DNA of 11,679 nucleotides from PLOWO2-12-38-17 sp963709355 (GCA_963709355.1 CAVPVY010000006.1:1-11679); one strand, 5' to 3'; shown: positions 1 to 6,605, counted from the stretch's first letter. Translations and numbers: made by a program. The notes: generated by a model from the letters alone, not told the origin.

Positions 1-67
1 GAGAAACAAATAAATAAAAATATTTGTTTTCTGTCATAAACTTTTAAGTATTTCAAATACAAAAACT

Positions 68-415
68 TTGTTGAAATGTATAAAAATTAGATTTTTTCAG
101 GTTCGACTATTTATGCCTGCCGGATTATGCGAGACAGGGGGCAGATACCATGAATGGCTCCGGTTTCAGGAAGGCAAGAGTATATTAATTGGTATTTTGG
201 GTGGGATAATCTTGGTATTTTACGGAATATTTCCGACTCTTCAGCCCGCTCACGTTGGCAGAGTTTATGCAGCTTACGGCGAGGTGTTTGTAATAATGTC
301 CATTCTTTGGGGGTGGAAGATAGACAAGATAAATCCTGATAAATATGACATCATTGGTGGCATAATATGCCTCATCGGTGTCTTTGTTATTATGTATTGG
401 CCAAGGAATGCTTGA
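68..415 (+). CDS. YnfA/UPF0060 family small membrane protein
   Basis: A 115-residue product whose second half carries the family hallmark PTLQPAHVGRVYAAYG followed by LWGWKIDK and a last hydrophobic segment ending in VIMYWPRNA. UPF0060 (YnfA) proteins are about 108-residue inner-membrane proteins with four helices, related to small multidrug resistance transporters; E. coli YnfA has been linked to efflux of cationic compounds. Segments near residues 38-56, 72-84 and 94-110 are clearly hydrophobic. The first segment is odd: where relatives have a hydrophobic GGGYLVWLWLRE-type stretch, this one reads GGRYHEWLRFQE, with charged residues. The start is a TTG with no good ribosome site, so the N-terminus may be degraded or the gene may start at the internal ATG near 113. 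The family call is firm; function in this copy is uncertain. Confidence 0.85.
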   Translation: MLKCIKIRFFQVRLFMPAGLCETGGRYHEWLRFQEGKSILIGILGGIILVFYGIFPTLQPAHVGRVYAAYGEVFVIMSILWGWKIDKINPDKYDIIGGIICLIGVFVIMYWPRNA

Positions 416-438
416 TGATGTAAATGTAGGATCTCATT

Positions 439-504
439 TTATATGTTTACCCTTTCTGCTTTTTTAAACCAAAGCCTCACGATAGAATGCTTTTCACTCT
501 CCAT
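439..504 (-). pseudogene. HEPN-domain protein, N-terminal relic
   Basis: An ATG overlaps the end of the minus-strand nucleotidyltransferase gene (ATATGGAGAGTGA), the usual arrangement of MNT-HEPN pairs. It opens a 21-codon frame starting MESEKHSIVRLWFKKAE and then stops. The pattern of a short acidic start followed by IV..W..KAE is how HEPN partners of MNT proteins typically begin (inference from family knowledge). Nothing resembling the rest of a HEPN domain follows toward position 416. HEPN partners are usually RNase toxins, so this looks like a toxin gene lost by deletion or recombination while the MNT antitoxin remained. The fragment is short, so the call rests on overlap plus N-terminal similarity. 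Confidence 0.6.
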
Positions 505-856
505 ATATCACCTTTCCATGATGAAAAGCTTCATACAGAATAGTACCCTTTACATTCTTTAACTTTTCTGCTTCGTCTTTTGTGATGGCAAAAATATCCA
601 GAGAGAAATCTCTTCCGGGGAAAAGCCTGCTCAAGAAAAGGTTTCTCTTGTGCGGGTTAAAATCAGAACCCCATATAACTACAATGTCCAGTTCGCTTTC
701 CTCCGTATATTCCCCTTTAGCATAAGAACCGAAGAGTATTATTGTTTCCGGTGAAACGGTATTAACAATCTTATTTTTTATTGCGTCTATTTTCTTTTCG
801 TCTATCATCTTTAGTATTTCGTTTTTTACGTAACTAATCTGCAAACAGTCACTCAT
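494..856 (-). CDS. MNT-type minimal nucleotidyltransferase (antitoxin-like)
   Basis: A 120-residue protein with the polymerase-beta-like minimal nucleotidyltransferase core: IILFGSYAKGEY at about residues 39-50, then ESELDIVV with Asp57, and a third acidic site in SLDIFAI (Asp88). The usual S-D-x-D motif reads S-E-L-D here, so the first metal-binding Asp is a Glu. MNT proteins pair with HEPN toxins and in several systems neutralise them by adding AMP or oligo-AMP. The overlapping partner is reduced to a relic just downstream, leaving this gene as an orphan. The ATG at 856 has no clear ribosome site; an internal Met at residue 17 is an alternative start closer to where many relatives begin. 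Confidence 0.85.
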   Translation of the reverse strand: MSDCLQISYVKNEILKMIDEKKIDAIKNKIVNTVSPETIILFGSYAKGEYTEESELDIVVIWGSDFNPHKRNLFLSRLFPGRDFSLDIFAITKDEAEKLKNVKGTILYEAFHHGKVIYGE

Positions 857-945
857 TAGTATGTAAGCACTATAATAGATTCGTCACCGAAATCAATTAA
901 ATAAATGTACTGGCCGAGAAATGTTTGAGTCAACCTAAAACAGCG

Positions 946-1612
946 CTACTTATCTCGAAAACCACACTCAGGACTCTTCTCAACTCTATCATTTAAAATC
1001 TTCTTAAAAAAACAGTAAATGAACTTTTGTTGTTTATTCCAGGGTGTTATATGTGCTTCGCTAACGCTATTGACGAGCTCAAAAGAATCACCAAGCTCGT
1101 TTTTTCATTTTCTCCGGGCTGTATCGTTCGACATCAAGGCCACTGCATTGAGGGGGCCATTAATAGCAAATGCAGCGATGACAACATGGCCCCCGAGCTT
1201 TACCAGTATTTTCCAGTCGTTGCACATACTTAGTTCTCTCTTCTGTATCAGTAAGAAAATGAAAAACTGCACGATCGTGCCAGAAGTCGTATTGGACTGA
1301 AGATTCAAACTCTGTTACATCAGCCTCAATCCAACTTACGTTTTCAGCCCGCTTGCCCAGCCTCTCTTGAGCATAATGAATCGCTTTTGATGAAATATCG
1401 AGAACAGTTAAATTCTGAAATCCCTGATCTAATAATTTATCCACAAGAACAGATGCGCCGCCTCCGACATCAATGATTTTCGCTGCATAGTCTATTTCTG
1501 TTGAAGCGATAAACTTCAGCGATACGGTAGGTTCAACTTGATACCAGCTGACTTCAACCGGCTTCTTTTGGCCATAGACATTTTCCCAATGTTTCTTGCG
1601 ATTAAAACTCAT
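946..1612 (-). pseudogene. Class I SAM-dependent methyltransferase, three frameshifts
   Basis: The first frame (1612 down to about 1213) gives KHWENVYGQK, VSWYQVEP, a SAM-binding glycine loop IIDVGGGAS and DFWHDRAVFHFL, a typical small class I methyltransferase. The protein then continues in a second frame as KLGGHVVIAAFAINGP (about 1209-1156), in a third as CSGLDVERYSPEKM (about 1147-1106), and in a fourth stretch as ELGDSFELVNSVSEAHITPW ending near 946. All are expected, collinear pieces of the family, about 220 residues in total. The three breaks fall at an A4, a C5 and an A6 run (coding strand). This is either a recent pseudogene or a single gene with consensus errors. The ribosome site AGGGAG at 1621-1626 supports the ATG at 1612. 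The substrate is not known. Confidence 0.85.
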
Positions 1613-1638
1613 CGCTTTGTCTCCCTAATTTTTCTTAA

Positions 1639-1695
1639 TATACTCGCTCAATTTTATCTCGGATTTTATCCGAAAATCATTATGAGATGAGTATA
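1639..1695. promoter_or_regulatory. Nested dyad between divergent genes (candidate operator/hairpin)
   Basis: Two inverted repeats share almost the same centre (1666-1667). The inner one is TCGGAT-TTT-ATCCGA at 1659-1673. The outer one pairs TATACTC (1639-1645) with GAGTATA (1689-1695). It lies in the 230-bp gap between the minus-strand methyltransferase and the plus-strand ArsR gene, on the leader side of the methyltransferase. It could be a repressor site or a leader hairpin. Symmetry is the only evidence. Confidence 0.35.
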
Positions 1696-1780
1696 ACTTT
1701 GGACGTGTAATGTAATAACACCTGAGTTTTACGTGCGAAATAATATTTGCCGCAAAAAAACTAAAGCGTTAAAGACAAAC

Positions 1781-1809
1781 TTGACTATATTATAATATTA
1801 TCATATAAT
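1781..1809 (+). promoter_or_regulatory. Sigma70-type promoter of the arsR-methyltransferase operon
   Basis: TTGACT at 1781-1786 and TATAAT at 1804-1809 are separated by exactly 17 bases, close to the housekeeping consensus, 33 bases before the ArsR start codon. A 10-base palindrome ATAATATTAT (1792-1801) lies between the two boxes and could be an ArsR-type autoregulatory site; AT-rich DNA makes such palindromes fairly likely by chance. Confidence 0.65.
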
Positions 1810-1842
1810 CATCAACTATATTTCTGAAAATATGGATGACAA

Positions 1843-2205
1843 ATGAACAAATTAGACATAAGAGATAAAGCAGAGGTTCTAAAGCTCCTGGGACATCCAA
1901 CTCGACTATTGATCTTAGAAGAGCTTGTTAAAGGAGCTAAATGTGTAACTGATATCAAGGATTTACTTGAAATTGAGCAATCTAACCTCTCTCAACATCT
2001 TTCAACGCTACGCAATCTCAAGATAATAGATTTTTACGAGGTTGGAGTACTACGTTGTTATTACATCATACGTCCCCGAATGGTAGATGCACTCTTTACA
2101 TTCATTTCTGGAAACTATCCAATTGAACGCCGTTCGTGTGAAGAGGTTCGGAAGGAAGGCGAAAGACTAAAGGCAAAAAAGGTAAAAAAAACAAAAAGTA
2201 ATTAA
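1843..2205 (+). CDS. ArsR/SmtB-family winged-helix transcriptional regulator
   Basis: A 120-residue protein with the ArsR fold signature: KAEVLKLLGHPTRLLILEEL (residues 9-28), then a recognition helix QSNLSQHLSTLRNLKII at about 46-62 and a wing with YEVGVLRCYYI. These proteins are dimeric repressors released from DNA by metals or other signals. The classic ELCVC arsenic or metal motif is missing. Cys34, Cys72 and Cys98 are present but scattered, so redox or metal sensing cannot be excluded. The C-terminus is strongly basic (KAKKVKKTKSN). It is transcribed from a near-consensus promoter and is followed after 23 bases by a methyltransferase, so it most likely autoregulates that two-gene operon. 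Confidence 0.85.
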   Translation: MNKLDIRDKAEVLKLLGHPTRLLILEELVKGAKCVTDIKDLLEIEQSNLSQHLSTLRNLKIIDFYEVGVLRCYYIIRPRMVDALFTFISGNYPIERRSCEEVRKEGERLKAKKVKKTKSN

Positions 2206-2228
2206 TCTTTTATTGTGAGGAGATCAAA

Positions 2229-3282
2229 ATGGGCAATAATAAAGCAGAAGAACTGGCGTTTCGTATTGTTGGTGATATGGGAGGCTGCTTTCACCATGGC
2301 TCTTGGATACATCGGAGATCGATTGGGGATTTTCAAAGCTATGGAAGGCGCAGGGCTACTTACAAGTTTAGAACTCGCTGAAAAAACAAAACTCAATGAG
2401 CGCTATATTAGGGAATGGGCTAAGGCTATGGTGGCGGCTGAGTACTTAGATTACGACCCATCTTCTGATCGATACATCATGACCGATGAACAGGCATGCG
2501 TACTGGCCAACGAAGATAGTCAGATGTTTGTCGGAGGTGCGTTTCATTTTACTACTCCCACGATTTTGAATGTACAGAAAATTATGAATGCCTTCCGAAA
2601 TGGAGGAGGAATTTCTTATTCGGATATAGGTGAAGAAATTCCGGAAGCGATTGAACGTTTCTTTCGCCCCGGCTACGTGCACTTTCTCGCCAGGGACTGG
2701 CTGAACACGGTACCCGGTCTGACAGAGAAGCTGGAAAAAGGGGTAAATATAGCGGATATCGGTTGTGGCTACGGACAGTCCTCAGTGGCAATAGCAAAGG
2801 CATTCCCGAAATCAAAGGTTTTGGGAATTGATTACCACGGATCGAGTATTGATCGAGCAAGAAAACTTGCGGCGTCTAAAGGATTAACCAACATTGAGTT
2901 TCTCGAAGCATCTGCCAGCGCGATCCCTAGAAAGAAATTCTATGACCTGATTTGCACATTGGATTGCATTCACGATATGGCAGACCCAATCTCAGCACTG
3001 AAGGCAATCCGTGAAGCTCTTACGGACAATGGGACTCTTTTTTGGTCTGAGCCCAACGCCTCAGATAATCCACTCGATTGTAGAAATCCGGTGGGTAAAA
3101 CGTTCTCATCCCTTAGCCCTTTCCATTGTCTGACGGTATCCATGGCTCACTGTGGCAAAGGGCTTGGTACAATCATCGGTGAAAGTGGGGCAAGAAAACT
3201 TGCAGAAGAAGCAGGTTACTCCTGTTTTGAGAAACTTTCTATTGAAAATCCCTTTAACCAATTTTTCGCACTTCGGGGATAG
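2229..3282 (+). CDS. Winged-helix class I SAM methyltransferase, frameshift near start
   Basis: The main frame encodes a two-domain methyltransferase: an N-terminal winged helix (LGYIGDRLGIFKAM, then LAEKTKLNERYIREWAKAM) and a C-terminal Rossmann domain with the SAM loop ADIGCGYGQSS (about 2752-2784), acidic VLGIDYH, and DLICTLDCIHDMADP. This layout is shared with a large family of putative small-molecule methyltransferases; the substrate is unknown. The likely start is ATG 2229 after the ribosome site GAGGAG, giving MGNNKAEELAFRIVGDMGG, which matches the family N-terminus but is out of frame with the rest. The frames meet at about 2279-2284 (GGGAGG), a one-base slip. An in-frame upstream start at 2215 would give an unfamily-like N-terminus. 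It follows the ArsR gene in the same operon. Confidence 0.8.
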
Positions 3283-3309
3283 GTTTTTCTTCAATGCAAA
3301 TTTACCCAT

Positions 3310-3468
3310 ATGTTTTATAACTATTACTTTTGGTTTTTAGGAACCGCAGTCATTTGTCTCTTGTTAGAATGGAAAAACCCGTGGCGAAAAAAGGTGTACC
3401 AAGGTAAGGAATATCTGCAAGATATCTTTTTTTTATTTTCAACACCTATGTGTTTTCTATGGTTCTAA
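3310..3468 (+). pseudogene. N-terminal piece of the frameshifted fatty-acid hydroxylase/sterol desaturase
   Basis: ATG 3310 opens a frame giving a hydrophobic helix (YFWFLGTAVICLLLEW) then NPWRKK and YLQDIFFLF, the usual first membrane segment and ER/W-P-W-R linker of sterol desaturase family proteins. It stops at 3466-3468. Reading across the T8 run at 3427-3434 with one base changed joins LQDIFF directly to FNTYVFSMVLS of the next frame, restoring one gene of about 260 codons from 3310 to 4088. Confidence 0.75.
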
Positions 3469-4088
3469 GTACAGGACTAGGGCCTCTTGAAAGTAAATTT
3501 AAACAACTTGAAGAATGTCTTCACCCGTATATCTTGTTCGATACGCTTAATGGTCTTCCATTACTTGCACAAATCATTGGGCTCTTATTTTTTAAGGATT
3601 TTTTAGAGTATTGGGTTCATCGAATGCTTCATCGAATTCCTTTTCTATGGCGTTACCACAAACTGCATCATACTGTAAAAGAAATATACTGGATAGCAAA
3701 CTTTCGTTTTCATTGGATGGAACTTATTGTTTATAAGAGTTTAAAGTATTTCCCTTTAGTTTTTTTCAGTTTTCATTTTGGGGTTTCTTGGCAGGCGGTT
3801 TTTTGGGTGGGAATTTTGTCTACCTTAATCGGAAACTTAAATCATACTAATTGCAAAATGGAGTATGGGATTTTTAAATACCTTATCAATTCACCCTCTT
3901 TGCATATATGGCATCACGACAAGACAAATCATTTTAAATATGGACAAAACTTCGGTGTCGTTTTAAGCGTTTGGGATTGGGTGTTTTCAACTATTCACTA
4001 TCTTCCAAACGATTATCCCAAAGAGCTTGGCTTTGTGGATGAAGAAAAGTATCCAAAAAAACTAATAAAAAAAGTCTTTTATTTTTAA
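3450..4088 (+). CDS. Fatty acid hydroxylase/sterol desaturase family membrane protein
   Basis: This frame has the full set of histidine boxes that bind a di-iron centre in this superfamily: HRMLH (57-61 of the 212-residue frame), HKLHH (70-74), NHTN (about 131-134) and HIWHH followed by NH (152-156, 160-161). Hydrophobic stretches at about 38-55 and 100-130 fit an integral membrane enzyme. Family members hydroxylate or desaturate sterols, fatty acids or carotenoids; the substrate here cannot be read from sequence. The apparent GTG start at 3450 has no ribosome site and lies inside the gene: the true N-terminus is in another frame at 3310, across the T8 run. The catalytic part is intact. No neighbour points to a pathway. 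Confidence 0.88.
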   Translation: MFSMVLSTGLGPLESKFKQLEECLHPYILFDTLNGLPLLAQIIGLLFFKDFLEYWVHRMLHRIPFLWRYHKLHHTVKEIYWIANFRFHWMELIVYKSLKYFPLVFFSFHFGVSWQAVFWVGILSTLIGNLNHTNCKMEYGIFKYLINSPSLHIWHHDKTNHFKYGQNFGVVLSVWDWVFSTIHYLPNDYPKELGFVDEEKYPKKLIKKVFYF

Positions 4089-4203
4089 GTATGATAAATT
4101 TCTATAAATAATCCATCAAGCATTTCTTAGCCAGTATACAAAATGAAGTTTTGAATCCAAAATATCAACTCCGACTTATAAACTCTTTATCAACATAATT
4201 TAG

Positions 4204-4320
4204 TTTGCAAAACAGATTAACATAGCACCCGGAATTGTTGTAGGAAGGCTGCAAAAAGACAGTCGCCTCAAATATGGCTGGCACAATTAATTAAAAAGAA
4301 AATTTGAACTTGTAGAGTAG
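4204..4320 (+). pseudogene. HigA/ImmA-IrrE-type C-terminal relic
   Basis: Without a start codon, this stretch reads FAKQINIAPGIVVGRLQKD, then LKYGWHN, an in-frame TAA, and LKRKFEL before a second stop. The IAPGIVVGRLQ...L..LKRKFE pattern is the characteristic end of HigA-like antitoxins fused to an ImmA/IrrE metallopeptidase domain. The HExxH catalytic region and the helix-turn-helix are absent upstream, so this is a remnant of a lost toxin-antitoxin antitoxin. The rest of the 4089-4533 gap contains the regulatory boxes described separately; nothing recognisable lies in 4089-4203. Confidence 0.7.
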
Positions 4321-4352
4321 GATTAAATCAGGATTAGTCTGTACGGGATATT

Positions 4353-4453
4353 TTGTTATACAATAATCAAAATATAAATAAATGTATAGCAACTCGCTGC
4401 TTGACAGAAGTTGTTATACACAGTATATTATTGTTGAGTAATGTATAACAACT
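4353..4453. repeat. Four alternately inverted TTGTTATACA boxes (operator array)
   Basis: TTGTTATACA occurs on the plus strand at 4353-4362 and 4411-4420. Its inverse occurs at 4383-4392 (TGTATAGCAA, one mismatch) and 4442-4451 (exact; the pair with 4409-4420 extends to 12 bases, AGTTGTTATACA/TGTATAACAACT). Start-to-start spacing is 30, 28 and 31 bases, about three helical turns, so all boxes would face the same side of the helix. One box sits exactly between the -35 and -10 of the downstream promoter and another just after the expected transcription start, so repression by a dimeric DNA-binding protein is likely. Confidence 0.75.
4401..4429 (+). promoter_or_regulatory. Consensus sigma70 promoter of the 4534-5515 operon
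   Basis: TTGACA (4401-4406) and TATATT (4424-4429) are separated by 17 bases. Transcription would begin near 4436 and leave a leader of about 100 bases before the ATG at 4534. The 4411-4420 operator box fills the spacer. Confidence 0.75.
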
Positions 4454-4533
4454 GATTAAATATAAAGGAATTTCAAGATCATATTTTTTAAATACTCAGG
4501 AGTACTTAACTTTATATTGGTTTAGGGGGAGAT

Positions 4534-4845
4534 ATGGCTGCGATAAAAGGAGTGCTCAGGGAAGAACTGGATAATTCATTAAGAATGAAGAAAGTATATG
4601 AACGTGAACTATCTAAATTACCTAAGGGCAGCCTTGTAAAAGCTAAGCGCAAAAATCACCAATATTATTATCTTGTATTAAGAGAAAAAGGCAAGGTGAA
4701 GCTTTTGTATAAAGGAAAACTTTCAGATTCTGAGATAAAAAAATATAACGAAATTAAAGAGTTACGGGCAAAATATCGCGAGTTACTTTCACAAACTAAA
4801 GACCAGATAAAATTTCTGGAGAAATCATTAAAGTATGCAGGATAA
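4534..4845 (+). CDS. Small basic protein, candidate antitoxin (DUF6788-like)
   Basis: A 103-residue protein with a strong ribosome site (AGGGGGAG, 3-4 bases before the ATG). It has a charged helix at the start (LREELDNSLRMKKVYERELSKL), a central LPKGSLVKAKRKNHQYYYLVLREKGKVKLLYKGKL beta-rich stretch in two parts, and a C-terminal coiled helix (about 66-100). The P-x-G-S-L...YYYL..RE..K....Y.GK pattern resembles DUF6788-type proteins, a tentative family call from memory. Its last 11 bases overlap the next gene, indicating translational coupling. Position, size, basic charge and the operator-covered promoter suggest the antitoxin or DNA-binding partner of the nucleotidyltransferase, but it lacks an obvious helix-turn-helix. 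Confidence 0.7.
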   Translation: MAAIKGVLREELDNSLRMKKVYERELSKLPKGSLVKAKRKNHQYYYLVLREKGKVKLLYKGKLSDSEIKKYNEIKELRAKYRELLSQTKDQIKFLEKSLKYAG

Positions 4846-5515
4846 GCAGACAGAACTGCTCTTTAAAGTGTTAAACATTTTACAGGACAAAAGTGTTTTA
4901 AGGCATTTTGTTATTGCCGGAAGCTGGTGCATATATTTCTATAGATTTTATTTCCACAAACGTAGTCCCATTGCCTCATTGCGTACTAGAGATGTGGATT
5001 TCCTGATACCCAACCCTAAATCTTTAAACACCAGGGTTGATTTACCCGAATTATTAAGGTCTTTGGGATTTACTGTAGACTATCGAGGCGAACAAGGGTT
5101 TATGCGCTTGGTTCATCCCGAGTTATTTATTGAATTTCTAGTGCCAGAAAAAGGCAGGGGCATTGATAAGGCTTTTTCATTACCACATTTAGGTTTAAAT
5201 GCACAGGCACTTAGATTTCTGGACATTCTCTATTTGAAGACTGTAACTCTCGAAATTAAAGGGTTGAAAATTAATCTCCCTGATCCTGCGTGTTTTTTAT
5301 TACAGAAAATAATAATACTCGAACGACGTCCCGAGAAAGACAAAAAGGAAAAGGAATTGGAACAGATAGAACGAACCTTCGATTTAATAAAAAAGGAGAA
5401 CAAGGTCGGAGATTTAAAGAGCATATTTCTTAAACTTCATCCTAAATGGCGTAGTAGACTCATAAACAATTTAAGTAAACTTGATAAAAAAGAAATTATC
5501 GATATTTTCCAGTAA
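4835..5515 (+). CDS. Nucleotidyltransferase, AbiEii/MenT-like candidate toxin
   Basis: A 226-residue protein with a nucleotidyltransferase core: VIAGSWCIYFYRF (26-38, the G-S helix motif), TRDVDFLI with Asp53 and Asp55, and a third acidic position in LFIEFLVPE (Glu100), which together form the expected metal-binding triad. A Lys-rich helical region follows (about 163-200). Similar proteins act as toxins in AbiE-type abortive infection or MenAT modules by transferring nucleotides to tRNA ends, or remain uncharacterised nucleotidyltransferases; I cannot choose between these from sequence alone. The gene overlaps the upstream small gene by 11 bases and shares its tightly controlled promoter, which favours a toxin-antitoxin or phage-defence pair. 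Confidence 0.8.
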   Translation: MQDKQTELLFKVLNILQDKSVLRHFVIAGSWCIYFYRFYFHKRSPIASLRTRDVDFLIPNPKSLNTRVDLPELLRSLGFTVDYRGEQGFMRLVHPELFIEFLVPEKGRGIDKAFSLPHLGLNAQALRFLDILYLKTVTLEIKGLKINLPDPACFLLQKIIILERRPEKDKKEKELEQIERTFDLIKKENKVGDLKSIFLKLHPKWRSRLINNLSKLDKKEIIDIFQ

Positions 5516-5538
5516 TATCGTAAACAAAGAAACCTCAA

Positions 5539-5901
5539 ATGCATCGTAAATTATTTGTGAATATAAAGACACTTATTTACGAGGCGAGAAATGCTGTCGT
5601 CAGAAATGTCAACACCGTTATGGTAAAGACATATTTTGAAATAGGCAGAATGATCGTGGAGCATGATCAAAAAGGAGCAAAAAGGGCGTGGTATGCGAAA
5701 GGGACATTAAAGTCACTTTCCCAGAAGCTTACGGCTGAATTTGATCGAGGATTCTCAGTGGACAATCTTCAACGTATGAGAACTTTTTACCTTATAATAT
5801 ACAAAAAATACGAGACAGTGTCGCGTATTTCCGCCAAACAGATTTCGCAGACAATGTCTGAGAAATCTAAAACGGTTCTTCATATTTCAAAAACTTATTG
5901 A
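5539..5901 (+). pseudogene. DUF1016 (YhcG-type) protein, truncated
   Basis: The 120-residue frame matches the N-terminal helical domain of DUF1016/YhcG proteins: IYEARNAVVRNVNTVMVKTYFEIGRMI, then YAKGTLKSLSQKLTAEF and RGFSVDNLQRMRTFYL. Full-length members are about 330-380 residues and continue with an LSWSHY motif and a C-terminal PD-(D/E)XK nuclease domain. Neither appears here, because the frame ends at 5901 right where LSWSHY should begin and no continuation is recognisable in 5902-6181. It lies 23 bases after the nucleotidyltransferase with no clear ribosome site. It is most likely a dead remnant. Confidence 0.75.
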
Positions 5902-5953
5902 GATTTTGTCCATATCTTTGAGTTATATTCCTCGAACTCAAAAACGGGAGTTT

Positions 5954-5967
5954 AACCGATATCGGTT
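5954..5967. repeat. Perfect 14-base palindrome
   Basis: AACCGATATCGGTT is a perfect palindrome in the gene-poor stretch 5902-6181. It could be a protein-binding site. No promoter is evident next to it. Confidence 0.35.
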
Positions 5968-5987
5968 GTTCTATAAGGTGTACCCAA

Positions 5988-6014
5988 AATTGGGGAGGCG
6001 GCGACTCCCCAATT
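5988..6014. repeat. Strong hairpin, 10-bp stem with 7-nt loop
   Basis: AATTGGGGAG (5988-5997) pairs perfectly with CTCCCCAATT (6005-6014) around loop GCGGCGA. On the minus strand the stem is followed by TTTTGGG, a weak T tract; on the plus strand there is none. It may be a terminator for minus-strand transcription, or the edge or core of a small repeat element. The rest of 5902-6181 holds only very short frames (for example ATG 6030 and ATG 6137) that I do not recognise. Confidence 0.5.
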
Positions 6015-6181
6015 GAGTCAAAAAGAGATGCAGAAATTTATTGAAGAACAGATTAAGGATATTGAACATGGCAATTAAACTATCAGGTGGAAAGTTATAT
6101 AATCGTAAGTAGAATATGATAGTTGTGGCATAAAAAATGGACCTGAATGGTGAGATTATTAAACAAGGGGACATTGCTTAA

Positions 6182-6514
6182 ATGATGGACGCATTCTTTC
6201 GGGTCACTTTTTATCGTGATCCGCATTATTCTCTTAAAGCGGGTAAAGAGGCAGGAGAGAAAACTGTGGAGAAAGGGTTGGCAGAAAAAGGCGGAGAAGA
6301 TACGGAGAAAATACGGAGCAAGTACGGAGAAAATGCGGAGAAAGTTATCTTGGTTATAACAGAGAATGAATTTATCAAGACCCATGAAATTGCGGATAAA
6401 ATTAAATTATCTCAAAGCACGATTGAGAAAATTATCGCGAAACTTAAAAAAGTTTGGATTCTTAAACGCATTGGTCCCGACAAAGGCGGGCATTGGGAGA
6501 TAGTGAATGTCTAA
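6182..6514 (+). pseudogene. C-terminal winged-helix part of an AlbA_2-type ATP-binding protein
   Basis: The 110-residue frame begins MDAFFRVTFYRDPHY, which in relatives is an internal segment just after the HATPase-like region of AlbA_2/RecG-like transcriptional regulators. It continues through a Lys/Glu linker (about 20-50), then a winged helix: VILVITENEFIKTHEIADKI, LSQSTIEKIIAKLKKVW, and a wing RIGPDKGGHWEIV at the end. The N-terminal 350 or so residues normally present (AlbA_2 and ATPase parts) are missing, and an in-frame TAA sits directly before the ATG. The linker is coded by an 11-nt tandem repeat. AGGGG about 12 bases upstream could allow translation as a free DNA-binding domain. The gene end overlaps the next short frame by 8 bases. 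Confidence 0.65.
6292..6344 (+). repeat. 11-nt tandem repeat, about 4.8 copies
   Basis: Units are CGGAGAAGATA, CGGAGAAAATA, CGGAGCAAGTA, CGGAGAAAATG and a partial CGGAGAAAG, beginning at 6292, 6303, 6314, 6325 and 6336. The period of 11 is not a multiple of three, so the repeat is read in changing frames within the linker of the winged-helix fragment, and loss or gain of one unit would shift the frame. Confidence 0.85.
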
Positions 6515-6605
6515 ACCACAAAAACTTGGAATCACATGGTTATACAAAGAGAATCGGCTACGTATAGCGTTGCATCCTCGGGAAGCCGATTTGTTGAGAC
6601 TATAG
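6507..6605 (+). pseudogene. DNA methyltransferase N-terminal relic 1
   Basis: A 32-codon frame starting MSKPQKLGITWLYKENR. The S-K-x-Q-K-L-x-x-T-W-x-x-K-E-N-R pattern is how type III Mod-like methyltransferases of the kind at 10363 begin (there KKQKLELTWIGKG). After ENR the sequence diverges to LRIALHPREADLLRL and stops. The ATG overlaps the end of the upstream winged-helix frame by 8 bases. A second copy at 7721 is roughly 80 percent identical in DNA over about 79 bases, including the non-Mod tail. It may be a decayed mod gene or a small conserved leader frame. Confidence 0.6.

Noticed and set aside
1019..1300. Plus-strand frame across the broken methyltransferase
   Set aside because: It is antisense to recognisable methyltransferase segments and has no family features.
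2215..2280. Start of the winged-helix methyltransferase at 2215 in the main frame
   Set aside because: The peptide there is unlike the family, whereas ATG 2229 with GAGGAG in the neighbouring frame gives the family-like N-terminus.
4488..4505. Short inverted repeat TACTC-AG-GAGTA before the 4534 gene
   Set aside because: A two-base loop and a five-base stem are too weak for a terminator or riboswitch; likely chance.
5902..6014. Frame-shifted continuation of DUF1016 reading YRLFYKVYPKLG
   Set aside because: The resemblance to a DUF1016 segment is slight and in the wrong order, and the expected LSWSHY motif is absent.
6030..6181. Very short frames at ATG 6030 and ATG 6137
   Set aside because: Only 14-16 codons with no similarity I can recognise; not supported as genes.
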